From: Caulobacter ginsengisoli
GTDB taxonomy: Bacteria; Pseudomonadota; Alphaproteobacteria; Caulobacterales; Caulobacteraceae
NCBI RefSeq assembly: GCF_030814835.1
Contig: NZ_JAUSVS010000017.1
Coordinates: forward strand, 1-46,214
DNA: 46,214 nt
Direction of reading: 5' to 3'
Shown here: positions 16,969 to 23,978 of the stretch, piece after piece
How positions within the stretch are numbered: position 1 is the first letter of the stretch
Layout: the number at the start of each line of letters is the position of its first letter
Program-made: the position numbers and the translations under genes
The notes under the pieces: model-generated
Told to the model about the DNA's origin: nothing
Database searches by the model: none
Seen by the model: the letters and a program-made list of their open reading frames with translations, nothing else

Positions 16969-16987
16969 GTGTCACCTGCGCTGACAC
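16969..16987. promoter_or_regulatory. Dyad GTGTCA-N7-TGACAC
   Basis: Perfect six-base arms around seven bases in the 102-base divergent gap between ubiD and the 17043 gene. An eight-base palindrome GACATGTC follows at 16993-17000. The size suits a dimeric regulator; which one is unknown. Confidence 0.4.
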
Positions 16988-17042
16988 CGCCGGCCCGACA
17001 TGTCAGACTGCGCGCGCGTCCAGGGTGGGACAGGGGGTTTCG

Positions 17043-17492
17043 ATGTTTCGAGTGATTGCCGCAGCCTTGGTGCTGCTGTTCGGTGTCGCGCAGTCGGCGC
17101 AGGCCCGGCAGGCCGCGCCTCTGCCGCCCGAGGCGACGGTCCAGGCAAACCAGTTTTTCACCACCTTGCAGGAGGGGCGCGGTTCGGAGGCCTTCAAGAC
17201 CGCGCTCAAGGACCTGATGCCGGCGGTCGGCGAAGCCAATGTCGACGCCGGCGTCATGGGCATGAACCAGTTGACCAAGGGCCTGGGCTCGATCCTCGAC
17301 TGGTCGGTGTTCCGGGTAAACGTCGACAGCCCCAACGTGAAGCAGGTCACCTTCCTGGTCCGCTACGAGAAGCTGCCGATGTTCTACACCCTGACCTTCT
17401 ACAACCCTGGCAAGGGTTGGCGAATCGTCGAGATCCAGGGCAACACCATCTCCCTGGCGCGCACCGCCGGCTATCTGGGTCCGGTGCAGTAG
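17043..17492 (+). CDS. Exported hypothetical protein (DUF4019-like)
   Basis: A 149-residue secreted or periplasmic protein with a signal peptide (MFRVIAAALVLLFGVAQSAQA). The mature part begins PLPPEATVQANQFFTTLQEG and ends KGWRIVEIQGNTISL, an NTF2-like alpha/beta pattern of the kind seen in DUF4019-type proteins; the family call is tentative. The ATG at 17043 follows a GGGGG ribosome site. It is divergent from ubiD and convergent with the GFA gene, nine bases away. No function can be assigned. Confidence 0.75.
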   Translation: MFRVIAAALVLLFGVAQSAQARQAAPLPPEATVQANQFFTTLQEGRGSEAFKTALKDLMPAVGEANVDAGVMGMNQLTKGLGSILDWSVFRVNVDSPNVKQVTFLVRYEKLPMFYTLTFYNPGKGWRIVEIQGNTISLARTAGYLGPVQ

Positions 17493-17501
17493 ACGCCGGT
17501 C

Positions 17502-17891
17502 CTATCGCTCATGCTGCGGCAGGCCATCGGCGATATCGTAATAGTCGCCCTGGTCGGCGGTGAAGATGTGCTTGGCCAGCCGCGTCCCGGTCGGGGCGTC
17601 GAAGGCGCCCATGGCGATGGCGATCCAGTCGCGGAACACCGGGTCCCAGAACAGGCTGGAGCCACAGGTCGCGCAGAAGCCGCGCCGCACCTTCTCCGAG
17701 GACTGGAACCAGCCGACGCGGTCCTCGCCCTCGATGGCCACGGCGGCCTTGGGGACGTCGGTCGAGGCGAAATAGTGGCCCGAGTGCTTGCGGCAGGCGG
17801 TGCAATGGCAGGCGTCCGGGCCCGGCAGCGGCCCGGCCACGGTGAAGCGCACCGCGCCGCAGAGGCAGCCGCCCGTGTGGGTCTCAGACAT
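17502..17891 (-). CDS. GFA family zinc protein
   Basis: A 129-residue protein of the Gfa (glutathione-dependent formaldehyde-activating enzyme-like) family. Cysteines that bind two zincs are all present: GCLCGAVRF (C9, C11), CHCTACRK (C28, C30, C33) and FCATCGSSLFW (C73, C76). Family members are often called S-(hydroxymethyl)glutathione synthases, but most have unproven function. The ATG at 17891 (MSETHTGGCLCG) is chosen; a long in-frame upstream extension is antisense to the next gene and not real. Confidence 0.9.
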   Translation of the reverse strand: MSETHTGGCLCGAVRFTVAGPLPGPDACHCTACRKHSGHYFASTDVPKAAVAIEGEDRVGWFQSSEKVRRGFCATCGSSLFWDPVFRDWIAIAMGAFDAPTGTRLAKHIFTADQGDYYDIADGLPQHER

Positions 17892-17969
17892 GGCCCATCT
17901 CCTCGCCGTCGCAGGATATTCGCCGACTACGGGGTTGAGGTGAAGCCGATCTAGGCGGCAAGTCCCCCC

Positions 17970-18305
17970 ATGCAGGACTTCATCGTCAGCTATGGGCTGG
18001 CCCATGATTCGGCCGATGCGGGAGGCCATGCCCGGCTCAAGCGGCTGACGGCCATGCTCATGGCGGTATTCGAGCTGGGCAAGACCTGGCACGGCTCGCA
18101 GTCGGCCATCTTCCTGCGCAGTGAGCAGTCCATCGACGAGGTGACCGCGCGCCTGGCCTGGCTGCTGAGCGAGGGCGACTTCCTGCTGGTCATGTCGCTG
18201 ACCGCCCCGCCGGACGTTCGTTACGCCGGCCGGCTGAAGGACGCCGAGACCTTCCACGACCTCTATCCGCAGGCGCGGGAGATCCGGGCGATGACCCCGC
18301 AGTAG
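17970..18305 (+). CDS. Hypothetical protein, 111 residues
   Basis: Not recognised. The product MQDFIVSYGLAHDSADAGGH... has no signal peptide or membrane helix and looks like a compact alpha/beta cytosolic protein: strand (IVSYGL), helix (RLKRLTAMLMAVFELGK), strand (SAIFLRS), helix (SIDEVTARLAWLLS), strand (DFLLVMSL). That ferredoxin-like order is shared by Cas2/VapD-type folds, but there is no CRISPR array or toxin partner here, so no function is proposed. It starts 78 bases from the divergent GFA gene and ends four bases before the convergent MmcQ gene. Confidence 0.72.
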   Translation: MQDFIVSYGLAHDSADAGGHARLKRLTAMLMAVFELGKTWHGSQSAIFLRSEQSIDEVTARLAWLLSEGDFLLVMSLTAPPDVRYAGRLKDAETFHDLYPQAREIRAMTPQ

Positions 18306-18309
18306 ACGG

Positions 18310-18654
18310 TCAGCCCTTCTCCGCCTCCCAGGCCCTCACCGCCGCCTTGGGCGCGATCTTCTTCCAGCGGCGTTCGAGGAAGCTCTTCAGCGATCCGGGA
18401 TGCAGGGTCTTCAGCCGGGCCAGCACGGCGGGATAGTCCTTGTAGTGGGCGGTGAAGTGGAAGGTCTGGGGCTCGGCCTCCATCAGCATCTCGCGCTCGT
18501 CGAACGACACGTCGCTCAGCACCGCGCTGTCGTCCTCGTGGCGGACGCGGGTGAAGAACTTTCCGTTCACTTTGAAGGCGGGGCGGCCATAGCTCATGCC
18601 CTCCTCGGCGCCGGGGAAGCTCATGGCGATGTCGCGGAATTCGTCCTGGGTCAT
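18310..18654 (-). CDS. MmcQ/YjbR family protein
   Basis: A 114-residue protein of the MmcQ/YjbR (CyaY-like) fold: SFPGAEEGMSYGRPAFKVNGKFF is the usual N-terminal signature and RWKKIAPKAAVRAWE the C-terminal helix. Members are described as small DNA-binding-like proteins of unknown role. Its ATG overlaps the stop of the YdeI-like gene (ATGA), so it is the third gene of a ggt-ydeI-mmcQ run. Confidence 0.85.
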   Translation of the reverse strand: MTQDEFRDIAMSFPGAEEGMSYGRPAFKVNGKFFTRVRHEDDSAVLSDVSFDEREMLMEAEPQTFHFTAHYKDYPAVLARLKTLHPGSLKSFLERRWKKIAPKAAVRAWEAEKG

Positions 18655-19238
18655 GGCTTTCTGTATTTCTGCCGTTCCTCGGCCACCAGGTTGCGCCCCT
18701 GGGCGCTGAGGTCAATCAGGTTCGCCAGGCGCTGGGCGCGGGTATCGGGGCGTTTGGCGCTGACGACCCGGTACAGCATCTGGCGCCGATAGCCGGGCGG
18801 CTGGCTCTGGAAGAAATCCCAGGCCTTCCTGTCGGCCTTGAAGGCCCGCGTCTCCGCCGCCGTCAGTTCGGGATGCTCGGCCTCGTAGGCATAGGCCCGC
18901 TTGTCGTCGGGCGTGTAGTCGAACGCCGCCTCGCCGGCCGGGGTCATCAGCCCGGCCTTCCGCAGGGCCTCCATCCGCTCGATGTTGCGCTGGCTCCAGC
19001 GGCCGCCCGGCCGGCGGCGGGTGAAGCGGATGCGGTAGCGGGTCTCGTCGATATTGTGGCGCACCGCGTCGATCCAGCCGTAGCTGAGCGCCACGTCGAC
19101 CGATTCCGGCCAGGTCATCGAGGGCTGGCCGGAGCCGACCTTGTGGAAGCCGACGCTGAGTTCGGTCGCCTTGTCGTGGTGCTCGGCCAGCCAGGCGCGG
19201 AAGTCGGCGGCGGTGGCGAAATAGGTAGGGTCGGCCAT
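18651..19238 (-). CDS. YdeI/OmpD-associated family protein
   Basis: A 195-residue protein beginning MADPTYFATAADFRAWLAEHHDKATEL and holding WPESVDVALSYGWIDAVRHNID and RFTRRRPGGRWSQRNIERMEAL, all typical of the YdeI/OmpD-associated (bacteriocin-protection YdeI-like) family. E. coli YdeI has been linked to antimicrobial-peptide tolerance; the biochemical role is unknown. It starts two bases after the gamma-glutamyltransferase gene and overlaps the MmcQ gene, so the three are likely co-transcribed. Confidence 0.88.
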   Translation of the reverse strand: MADPTYFATAADFRAWLAEHHDKATELSVGFHKVGSGQPSMTWPESVDVALSYGWIDAVRHNIDETRYRIRFTRRRPGGRWSQRNIERMEALRKAGLMTPAGEAAFDYTPDDKRAYAYEAEHPELTAAETRAFKADRKAWDFFQSQPPGYRRQMLYRVVSAKRPDTRAQRLANLIDLSAQGRNLVAEERQKYRKP

Positions 19239-19240
19239 CG

Positions 19241-21007
19241 TCAGTACGCCAGCGCCACACCGTCCTTGCGCATCTCGGTGGCGGCCTCGTAGCGGCCCGG
19301 CCAGCTCTGGATGGCCTGGTAGCCGCCGAAGCCGCCGTCGCTGTCGCCCAGCTTCCAGCCGATCCTGGCCAGCCCCGCCCTGGTCGCTTCCGGCACGCCG
19401 GTTTCCAGCCGCAGGGTCCCGACGCCATGCTGGGGTTCGCCCGTGGGCTCGGACGAGCCCTCATGGTGCCAGCGCGGGCTGTCGCCGGCGGCCTGCAGGT
19501 CGAGGCCGAAATCGACCATGTTGGAGATGATCTGGGCCTGGCCCTGGGGCTGCATGTCGCCGCCCATGACGCCGAAGCTCAGCCAGGGCTTGCCGTCCTT
19601 GACCGCGAAGCCGGGGATGATGGTGTGGAAGGGCCGCTTGCCCGGCGCGAAGATGTTGGGATGCCCGTCTGTCAGGGCGAATAGCTCGCCCCGGTCCTGG
19701 AACATGAAGCCCAGGCCGTCGGGCATCAGGCCCGAGCCCATGCCGCGATAGTTGGACTGGATGATCGAGACCATCATCCCGTCCTTGTCGGCGCAGGTGA
19801 AATAGGTGGTGTCGCCCCGGCTGGGGGCCTCGCCCGAATGGACGGGGGTCAGGATGGCGTTGGGCTTGATCAGTTTCGCCCGCTCCCGGGCGTAGTCCTT
19901 GGAGATCAGCCAGTCGATCGGGGTGCTGGAGAAGCCCGGATCGGCGAACCAGCGGGCGCGGTCCTCATAGGCCAGCCGCTTGGCCTCGACACCGTGGTGG
20001 ATGGCCGCCACGCTCTGGAAGCCCATCGCCTTGACGTCGAAGGTCTCCAGGATGTTGAGCAGCTGCAGGGTCGACAGGCCCTGGGTGTTGGGGGCCAGGC
20101 CATAGACGTCGACGCCGCGATAGGGGCTGACCAGCGGCGTGGTCCATTCGGAGCGGTGGGCGGCGAGGTCGGCGGCGGTCATCCAGCCGCCGATGCGCTT
20201 GAAATAGCGCTCGATGGTCTGGGCCGTCTCGCCGGCATAGAAGCCGTCGCGGCCGTGTTTGGCGATGCGCTCGTACGTGGCGGCCAGGCCGGGGTTGCGG
20301 AACACCTCGCCCTCCTGGGGCGTCCGGCCATCGGGCGCCCAGACCGACTTGAAGTTCTCCACCTCCTCGATCCCGCTGGCGGGGTTGGTGAAGCGGCGAT
20401 AGCTGGCGGCCAGGTAGTAGGCGACGTTCTGCGTGACCGGAGCGCCCTCGCTGGCCAGGGCGATGGCCGGCTCGAACAGCCGTTTCCAGGCCAGCTTGCC
20501 GTAGCGCTGGTGCAGCTCCCACCAGGCGGCCACCGCCCCCGGCACGCTGACCGAGACGGCGCCGAAGCTGGGGATCAGACCGTCCTTGGTGGCCCTGCTG
20601 CGCACCGTTTCCAGGCTGAGGCCCCGGGGAGAGCGGCCCGAGCCGTTGATGCCGACCACCTTCTTGGCCCGGGTGTCCCACAACATGGCGAAACAGTCGC
20701 CGCCGACCCCCGAACTGATCGGCTCCAGGAAGCCCAGACAGGCGTTGGCGGCGATGGCCGCGTCCACCGCCGAGCCGCCGGCCTTGAGGATGTCGATCGC
20801 CGCCATGGTCGCCAGCGGGTGGGCCGTCGCCGCCGCCCCGTGCACGCCCCAGGCCGCCGAGCGCGAGGCGTAGGTGGCCCCGTCGATGCGGTCGCCGCCA
20901 TGCACGTCGGGGCGGTTGAGGTTGGGATTGCCCGAGCGGCTCTGGGCCAGAGATGAGGTGGCGAAGGCGGTGGCCGGGACGGCGGCCAGGAAGGTGCGAC
21001 GGCGCAT
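19241..21007 (-). CDS. Gamma-glutamyltransferase family protein, Tat-exported
   Basis: A 588-residue N-terminal-nucleophile hydrolase that would cleave gamma-glutamyl bonds (glutathione or similar) in the periplasm after self-processing. The N-terminus MRRRTFLAAVPATAFATSSLAQ is a twin-arginine signal. The substrate arginine is likely R125 (NGSGRSPRG), VGGDCFAM is conserved, and the nucleophile is likely T400 in RGDTTYFTCADKDG. The expected large and small subunits would meet before T400. Start ATG 21007. The upstream gap carries the Crp-like palindrome at 21091-21108, about 84 bases before the start. Confidence 0.93.
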   Translation of the reverse strand: MRRRTFLAAVPATAFATSSLAQSRSGNPNLNRPDVHGGDRIDGATYASRSAAWGVHGAAATAHPLATMAAIDILKAGGSAVDAAIAANACLGFLEPISSGVGGDCFAMLWDTRAKKVVGINGSGRSPRGLSLETVRSRATKDGLIPSFGAVSVSVPGAVAAWWELHQRYGKLAWKRLFEPAIALASEGAPVTQNVAYYLAASYRRFTNPASGIEEVENFKSVWAPDGRTPQEGEVFRNPGLAATYERIAKHGRDGFYAGETAQTIERYFKRIGGWMTAADLAAHRSEWTTPLVSPYRGVDVYGLAPNTQGLSTLQLLNILETFDVKAMGFQSVAAIHHGVEAKRLAYEDRARWFADPGFSSTPIDWLISKDYARERAKLIKPNAILTPVHSGEAPSRGDTTYFTCADKDGMMVSIIQSNYRGMGSGLMPDGLGFMFQDRGELFALTDGHPNIFAPGKRPFHTIIPGFAVKDGKPWLSFGVMGGDMQPQGQAQIISNMVDFGLDLQAAGDSPRWHHEGSSEPTGEPQHGVGTLRLETGVPEATRAGLARIGWKLGDSDGGFGGYQAIQSWPGRYEAATEMRKDGVALAY

Positions 21008-21090
21008 GGGAACTCCGCTCGGACTTGAGGGGGCGGACTATCGGGCCATGTTCGGGCGGAGGGAAGCCCGTCTCCGGGCGTTTTTGATCG

Positions 21091-21108
21091 CCGTGACAGC
21101 GGTCACGG
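21091..21108. promoter_or_regulatory. Crp/Fnr-type palindrome CGTGA-N6-TCACG
   Basis: CCGTGAC-AGCG-GTCACGG is a perfect 7+7 dyad. Written as half-sites it is CGTGA-N6-TCACG, the spacing and core of Crp-class operators (TGTGA-N6-TCACA). It lies in the divergent gap between the gamma-glutamyltransferase gene and the TPR/pseudo-cyclase gene. A weak -10-like GCTAGGTA at 21127-21134 would place the dyad near -41 for the plus-strand gene, as in class II activation; that promoter is inferred. Confidence 0.55.
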
Positions 21109-21225
21109 TGGGGCGGCGGCGGAGGCGCTAGGTAGGGATCACGTCGCCAAATGCGCAAGGCGGGCGCACAACCGCGACGTTCGAGGTATGAGAGTATCCA
21201 GTCAAAGGCAGCTTGGGGTTTTGTT

Positions 21226-22812
21226 TTGACGCCCATCCCAGGGGTTCCCGCCATCATCGCCCACGCCCGGTCGGGCGCGCTCGACCATGCCTGGCGATTG
21301 TTTCACGACGCCGGGCTGGACGCGGCCGCCGACGATCCGGCGGCGCTCAGCCTCAAGGGCCGGCTGATCAAGGACCGGGCGGCCGGGGCCGGGCCCGTCG
21401 AGCGCCGCCGCCTCTTCCTCGAAGCCGCCGCCGCCTATGGCGCGGCGGGTGAGATCAGCGGGGCGACCTATCCGCTGATCAACGCCGCCAGCCTGGCCCT
21501 GCTGGCCGGCGATGCGGCGCAGTCCAGAGCCCGGGCGACCAGCCTGCTGACCCGGCTGGACGCGGCCGGCGACGATCCCGACGAGACGCCCTATTACGCC
21601 CGGGCGACCCAGGCCGAGGCCCTGCTGCTGGTCGGCCAGATCGACGCCGCCCGCCAAGCCCTGGAGGCGGCGGTGGCCCTGGCCCCCCGCGCCTGGGAGG
21701 ACCATGCCTCGACCCTGCGCCAGTTCGCCCTGATCCTGGCCGAACTCGGCGAGGACGCGAGCTGGCTGGAGCCGCTCCGGCCGCCGCGCAGCCTGCATTT
21801 CGCCGGCGGCATGGGACTGGCGGCGGATGGCGGAGCGATCGCCGACTGGCTGGGCAGGAACAGGGTGGGCTTCGGCTACGGCGCGCTGGCGGCCGGGGCC
21901 GACATCCTGATCGCCGAGGCCCTGGTCGCGGCCGGGGCGGAGCTGCATGTCATCCTGCCCTGTGCGGTGGCCGCCTTCCGCCGCGCCTCGGTCGAGCCCT
22001 ACGGCGACGACTGGCCGGCGCGGTTCGACGCCCTACTGGGTCGCTGCGACAGCCTGCATGTGGCCGGCGCGGCCTGCCCGGAGGGCGACAGTCCGGTGGC
22101 GCCGCAGAGCCTGCAGCTGGCCGCCGAGGTGGCCATGGGCCGGGCGGTGATGCAGGCGAGGACGCTGGCCACGACCGCGACCCAGCTTCTGATCGTCGAG
22201 GCCGGAGCGGACGGGCCCGCCAGCCCCGGCGGCAGCGTCTGGATGCGCCAGGCTTGGTCGGACGCCGGCCGGCCCGGCGAGGTCATCGTCCTGCCGCCGG
22301 GCGCGCGCGGCGAGCGAGCGGGCGAGAGCGCCGGCTGTGTGTTGGCAGCCGTCATTTCTCTGCAGCCGGTCGGCCCCCTGACCGCCGAACTCGTTCAGCG
22401 TCTCGCCGCCGCCGTCCGGACGGGCCAGCGGCCGAGTACGACTCCGCGTTGGAACGGTGATAGCCTGGTTCTGGCTTTCATCGACTCAAAGCGGGCCGAT
22501 AGCGCCGCTGTCGCTTTGGCGCTGGCCGCGAGCCTGGGTGAGGCGATCCGGATCGGCGTTGCTTACGATCTCATGGAACAATCGGACGACCCGTTCGGTG
22601 GCCATGCATTGCTGCTGGGCCCGGCTGTCGAAGCCGCCGCCGCCGCCGCGGCCTCGGCGCCCCCCGGCGCCATTCATGTCACCGGCGATTTCGCCGCCGC
22701 TCTGCATGCAGGTCCGGCCGCCGGCTGTCCGCGCACCGAATATGTCGGGGACATGCCGGGCTCCGATCTCGAGGATCCCGTGCAACTGCACGCCCTCAAG
22801 CCCGTCGGCTAG
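21226..22812 (+). CDS. TPR / Rossmann-like / degenerate class III cyclase-like protein
   Basis: A roughly 528-residue cytosolic protein. Residues 1-185 form helical TPR-like repeats (e.g. ATQAEALLLVGQIDAARQAL). Residues 215-345 read as a Rossmann-like nucleotide-sensor domain (ADILIAEALVAAGAELHVILPC). Residues 395-505 follow the class III nucleotide cyclase plan: GDSLVLAF, AIRIGVAYD, a HALLLGPAVEAAAA helix and PPGAIHVTGDFAAAL. The first catalytic Asp strand is replaced (AAVISLQPVG where FADIxGF is expected), while the second, in NGDSLVLAF, remains, so it is probably a sensor rather than an active cyclase. The TTG at 21226 gives the likeliest start (TPIPGVPAIIAHARSG); ATG 21151 is an alternative. 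Its end overlaps the convergent Crp/Fnr gene by four bases. Confidence 0.75.
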   Translation: MTPIPGVPAIIAHARSGALDHAWRLFHDAGLDAAADDPAALSLKGRLIKDRAAGAGPVERRRLFLEAAAAYGAAGEISGATYPLINAASLALLAGDAAQSRARATSLLTRLDAAGDDPDETPYYARATQAEALLLVGQIDAARQALEAAVALAPRAWEDHASTLRQFALILAELGEDASWLEPLRPPRSLHFAGGMGLAADGGAIADWLGRNRVGFGYGALAAGADILIAEALVAAGAELHVILPCAVAAFRRASVEPYGDDWPARFDALLGRCDSLHVAGAACPEGDSPVAPQSLQLAAEVAMGRAVMQARTLATTATQLLIVEAGADGPASPGGSVWMRQAWSDAGRPGEVIVLPPGARGERAGESAGCVLAAVISLQPVGPLTAELVQRLAAAVRTGQRPSTTPRWNGDSLVLAFIDSKRADSAAVALALAASLGEAIRIGVAYDLMEQSDDPFGGHALLLGPAVEAAAAAAASAPPGAIHVTGDFAAALHAGPAAGCPRTEYVGDMPGSDLEDPVQLHALKPVG

Positions 22813-23504
22813 ATCATGCCGTCCCGCAGCTGGCGTAGCGAAACCAGCACCAGGGCGTCGGGCTCGCGGCGGATCACGCCGCGGTCCTCCAGTCTGCTGA
22901 TGATGCGGGACACCGTCTCCCGGGCGCTGTGAACACGCAGCGCCAGGTGCGCGATGACCGGCGCCGGGCTGATCCGCCGTCCATCGCCCGCTTCGGCCAT
23001 GCGCAGGAGTTCGGCGCAGACCCGGCCATGAGCTGACAAGATGACCTCCTCCACCATGCGGATGTTCACGGCCTGGAGTTGGCGCACCAGCATGCGCGAC
23101 ACCGCCAAGCCGACGAAGCTGTAGCGTTCGAGCAGACCCAGGAAGTCCATCGCCGCGAACAGGGCCGCCCGCAGGCGCTCGGCCGCGACGATATCGGCCT
23201 CCTGCCGGGGCACGGCGGCCTGTCCGACCGCGCCGAAGATGTCGCCGGCGGAAAATTCGTGCAGCAGCATCTGGGCGCCGTCCCGGCCGACCACCAGGGC
23301 CTGGGCGCGGCCGAACACCACCAGATAGGTTTCGCGGACCGCATCGCCCTGGCGCAGGATCACCGCCCGGGCCGGATAGCGGCGATCGACAGCCCGCGCC
23401 GCGATCAGGGCGGCTACGTCCAGCGAACAGGCGAAAATTTCGGCCAGGGCCTCGACCAGCCCCGGCTCGCCGCCGTTTCCGCCTCTGCCGCCGCTCTGCG
23501 CCAC
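22809..23504 (-). CDS. Crp/Fnr family transcription regulator
   Basis: A 231-residue regulator with an N-terminal cyclic-nucleotide-binding-like beta roll (about 20-115), a dimerisation helix (about 120-160) and a C-terminal winged helix (175-220, recognition helix near SARETVSRIISRL, 192-204). The phosphate-binding cassette region (GDIFGAVGQAAVPRQEAD) lacks the GE-x-A-L-x(n)-R-S/T-A pattern of cAMP binders, and no Fnr cysteine cluster is seen, so the ligand is unknown. The start is a GTG at 23504 with GGGGGA upstream. The HTH keeps Arg and Glu in the recognition helix, compatible with a TGTGA-like site such as that at 21091-21108. Confidence 0.9.
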   Translation of the reverse strand: MAQSGGRGGNGGEPGLVEALAEIFACSLDVAALIAARAVDRRYPARAVILRQGDAVRETYLVVFGRAQALVVGRDGAQMLLHEFSAGDIFGAVGQAAVPRQEADIVAAERLRAALFAAMDFLGLLERYSFVGLAVSRMLVRQLQAVNIRMVEEVILSAHGRVCAELLRMAEAGDGRRISPAPVIAHLALRVHSARETVSRIISRLEDRGVIRREPDALVLVSLRQLRDGMI

Positions 23505-23582
23505 CGAAGTCCCCCGCCCTGCCGCCTATGGCATGGTTAAGCAGACTACCGGACAATGCGGCTTTAGATCATTAGAAACGCG

Positions 23583-23924
23583 TCACGATTGCGACCATAC
23601 GGCGAGTTCATTGCCGGCCGGGTCGGTGAAGTGGAATCGCCGCCCGCCCGGGAAGGTGAAGATCGGCCGCACGATGGTCCCGCCAGCGGCGGTCACCTTC
23701 TCCGCCATGGTCTCCAGGTCGTGGGCGTAGAGCACCACCACCGCCTGCCCCCGCCCTTCGGCGTCGTCGGCCTGGAAGCCGCCCTCCAGCCCCTCGTCGA
23801 AGGCCGCATAGCTGGGACCATAGTCGATGAACCTCCAGCCGAAGGCGGCGGCATAGAAGTCCTTGGTGGCCGGCAGCTCGCCGCCGGGCAGCTCGACATA
23901 GTCGACCTTGCCGTCCTCACGCAT
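23583..23924 (-). CDS. VOC (glyoxalase/bleomycin-resistance fold) protein under LexA-type promoter
   Basis: A 113-residue vicinal-oxygen-chelate protein, MREDGKVDYVELPGGELPATKDFYAAAFGW..., with GRRFHFTDPAGNELAVWS at the end, the usual pattern of single-repeat VOC proteins that dimerise to bind a metal. The reaction is unknown. The ATG at 23924 has GGAGG seven bases upstream. The promoter at 23951-23978 and an alphaproteobacterial LexA box overlapping it indicate induction by DNA damage. The Crp/Fnr gene lies 78 bases downstream on the same strand and might receive read-through. Confidence 0.88.
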   Translation of the reverse strand: MREDGKVDYVELPGGELPATKDFYAAAFGWRFIDYGPSYAAFDEGLEGGFQADDAEGRGQAVVVLYAHDLETMAEKVTAAGGTIVRPIFTFPGGRRFHFTDPAGNELAVWSQS

Positions 23925-23939
23925 GGTGCGCCTCCATAT

Positions 23940-23954
23940 GTTCTGTATTTGTTC
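23940..23954 (-). promoter_or_regulatory. LexA (SOS) box, GTTC-N7-GTTC
   Basis: GTTC-TGTATTT-GTTC on the plus strand (GAAC-N7-GAAC toward the VOC gene) matches exactly the direct-repeat operator of alphaproteobacterial LexA. It overlaps the -10 element and ends 15 bases before the VOC start codon, an ideal repressing position. Confidence 0.75.
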
Positions 23955-23978
23955 TAGCCTGGACGGGCCGGGAGTCAA
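23951..23978 (-). promoter_or_regulatory. Caulobacter sigma-73-like promoter for the VOC gene
   Basis: On the minus strand, TTGACTC (from 23978), 13 bases, then GCTAGAAC (23958-23951). This fits the Caulobacter housekeeping consensus TTGACGS-N10-14-GCTANAWC, with one mismatch in the -35. The -35 hexamer includes the MFS gene's TGA stop. Transcription would begin near 23945, giving a leader of about 20 bases. Confidence 0.65.

Noticed and set aside
15519..17042. Long plus-strand frame opposite ubiD running into the 17043 gene
   Set aside because: Only the part from 17043 has a signal peptide and protein-like composition; the rest is the shadow of ubiD.
17970..18305. Cas2 or toxin-like protein
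   Set aside because: Only a loose strand order suggests it; no array or partner gene.
22809..23504. Crp/Fnr protein as a true cAMP receptor
   Set aside because: The phosphate-binding cassette pattern is missing, so no cAMP claim is made.
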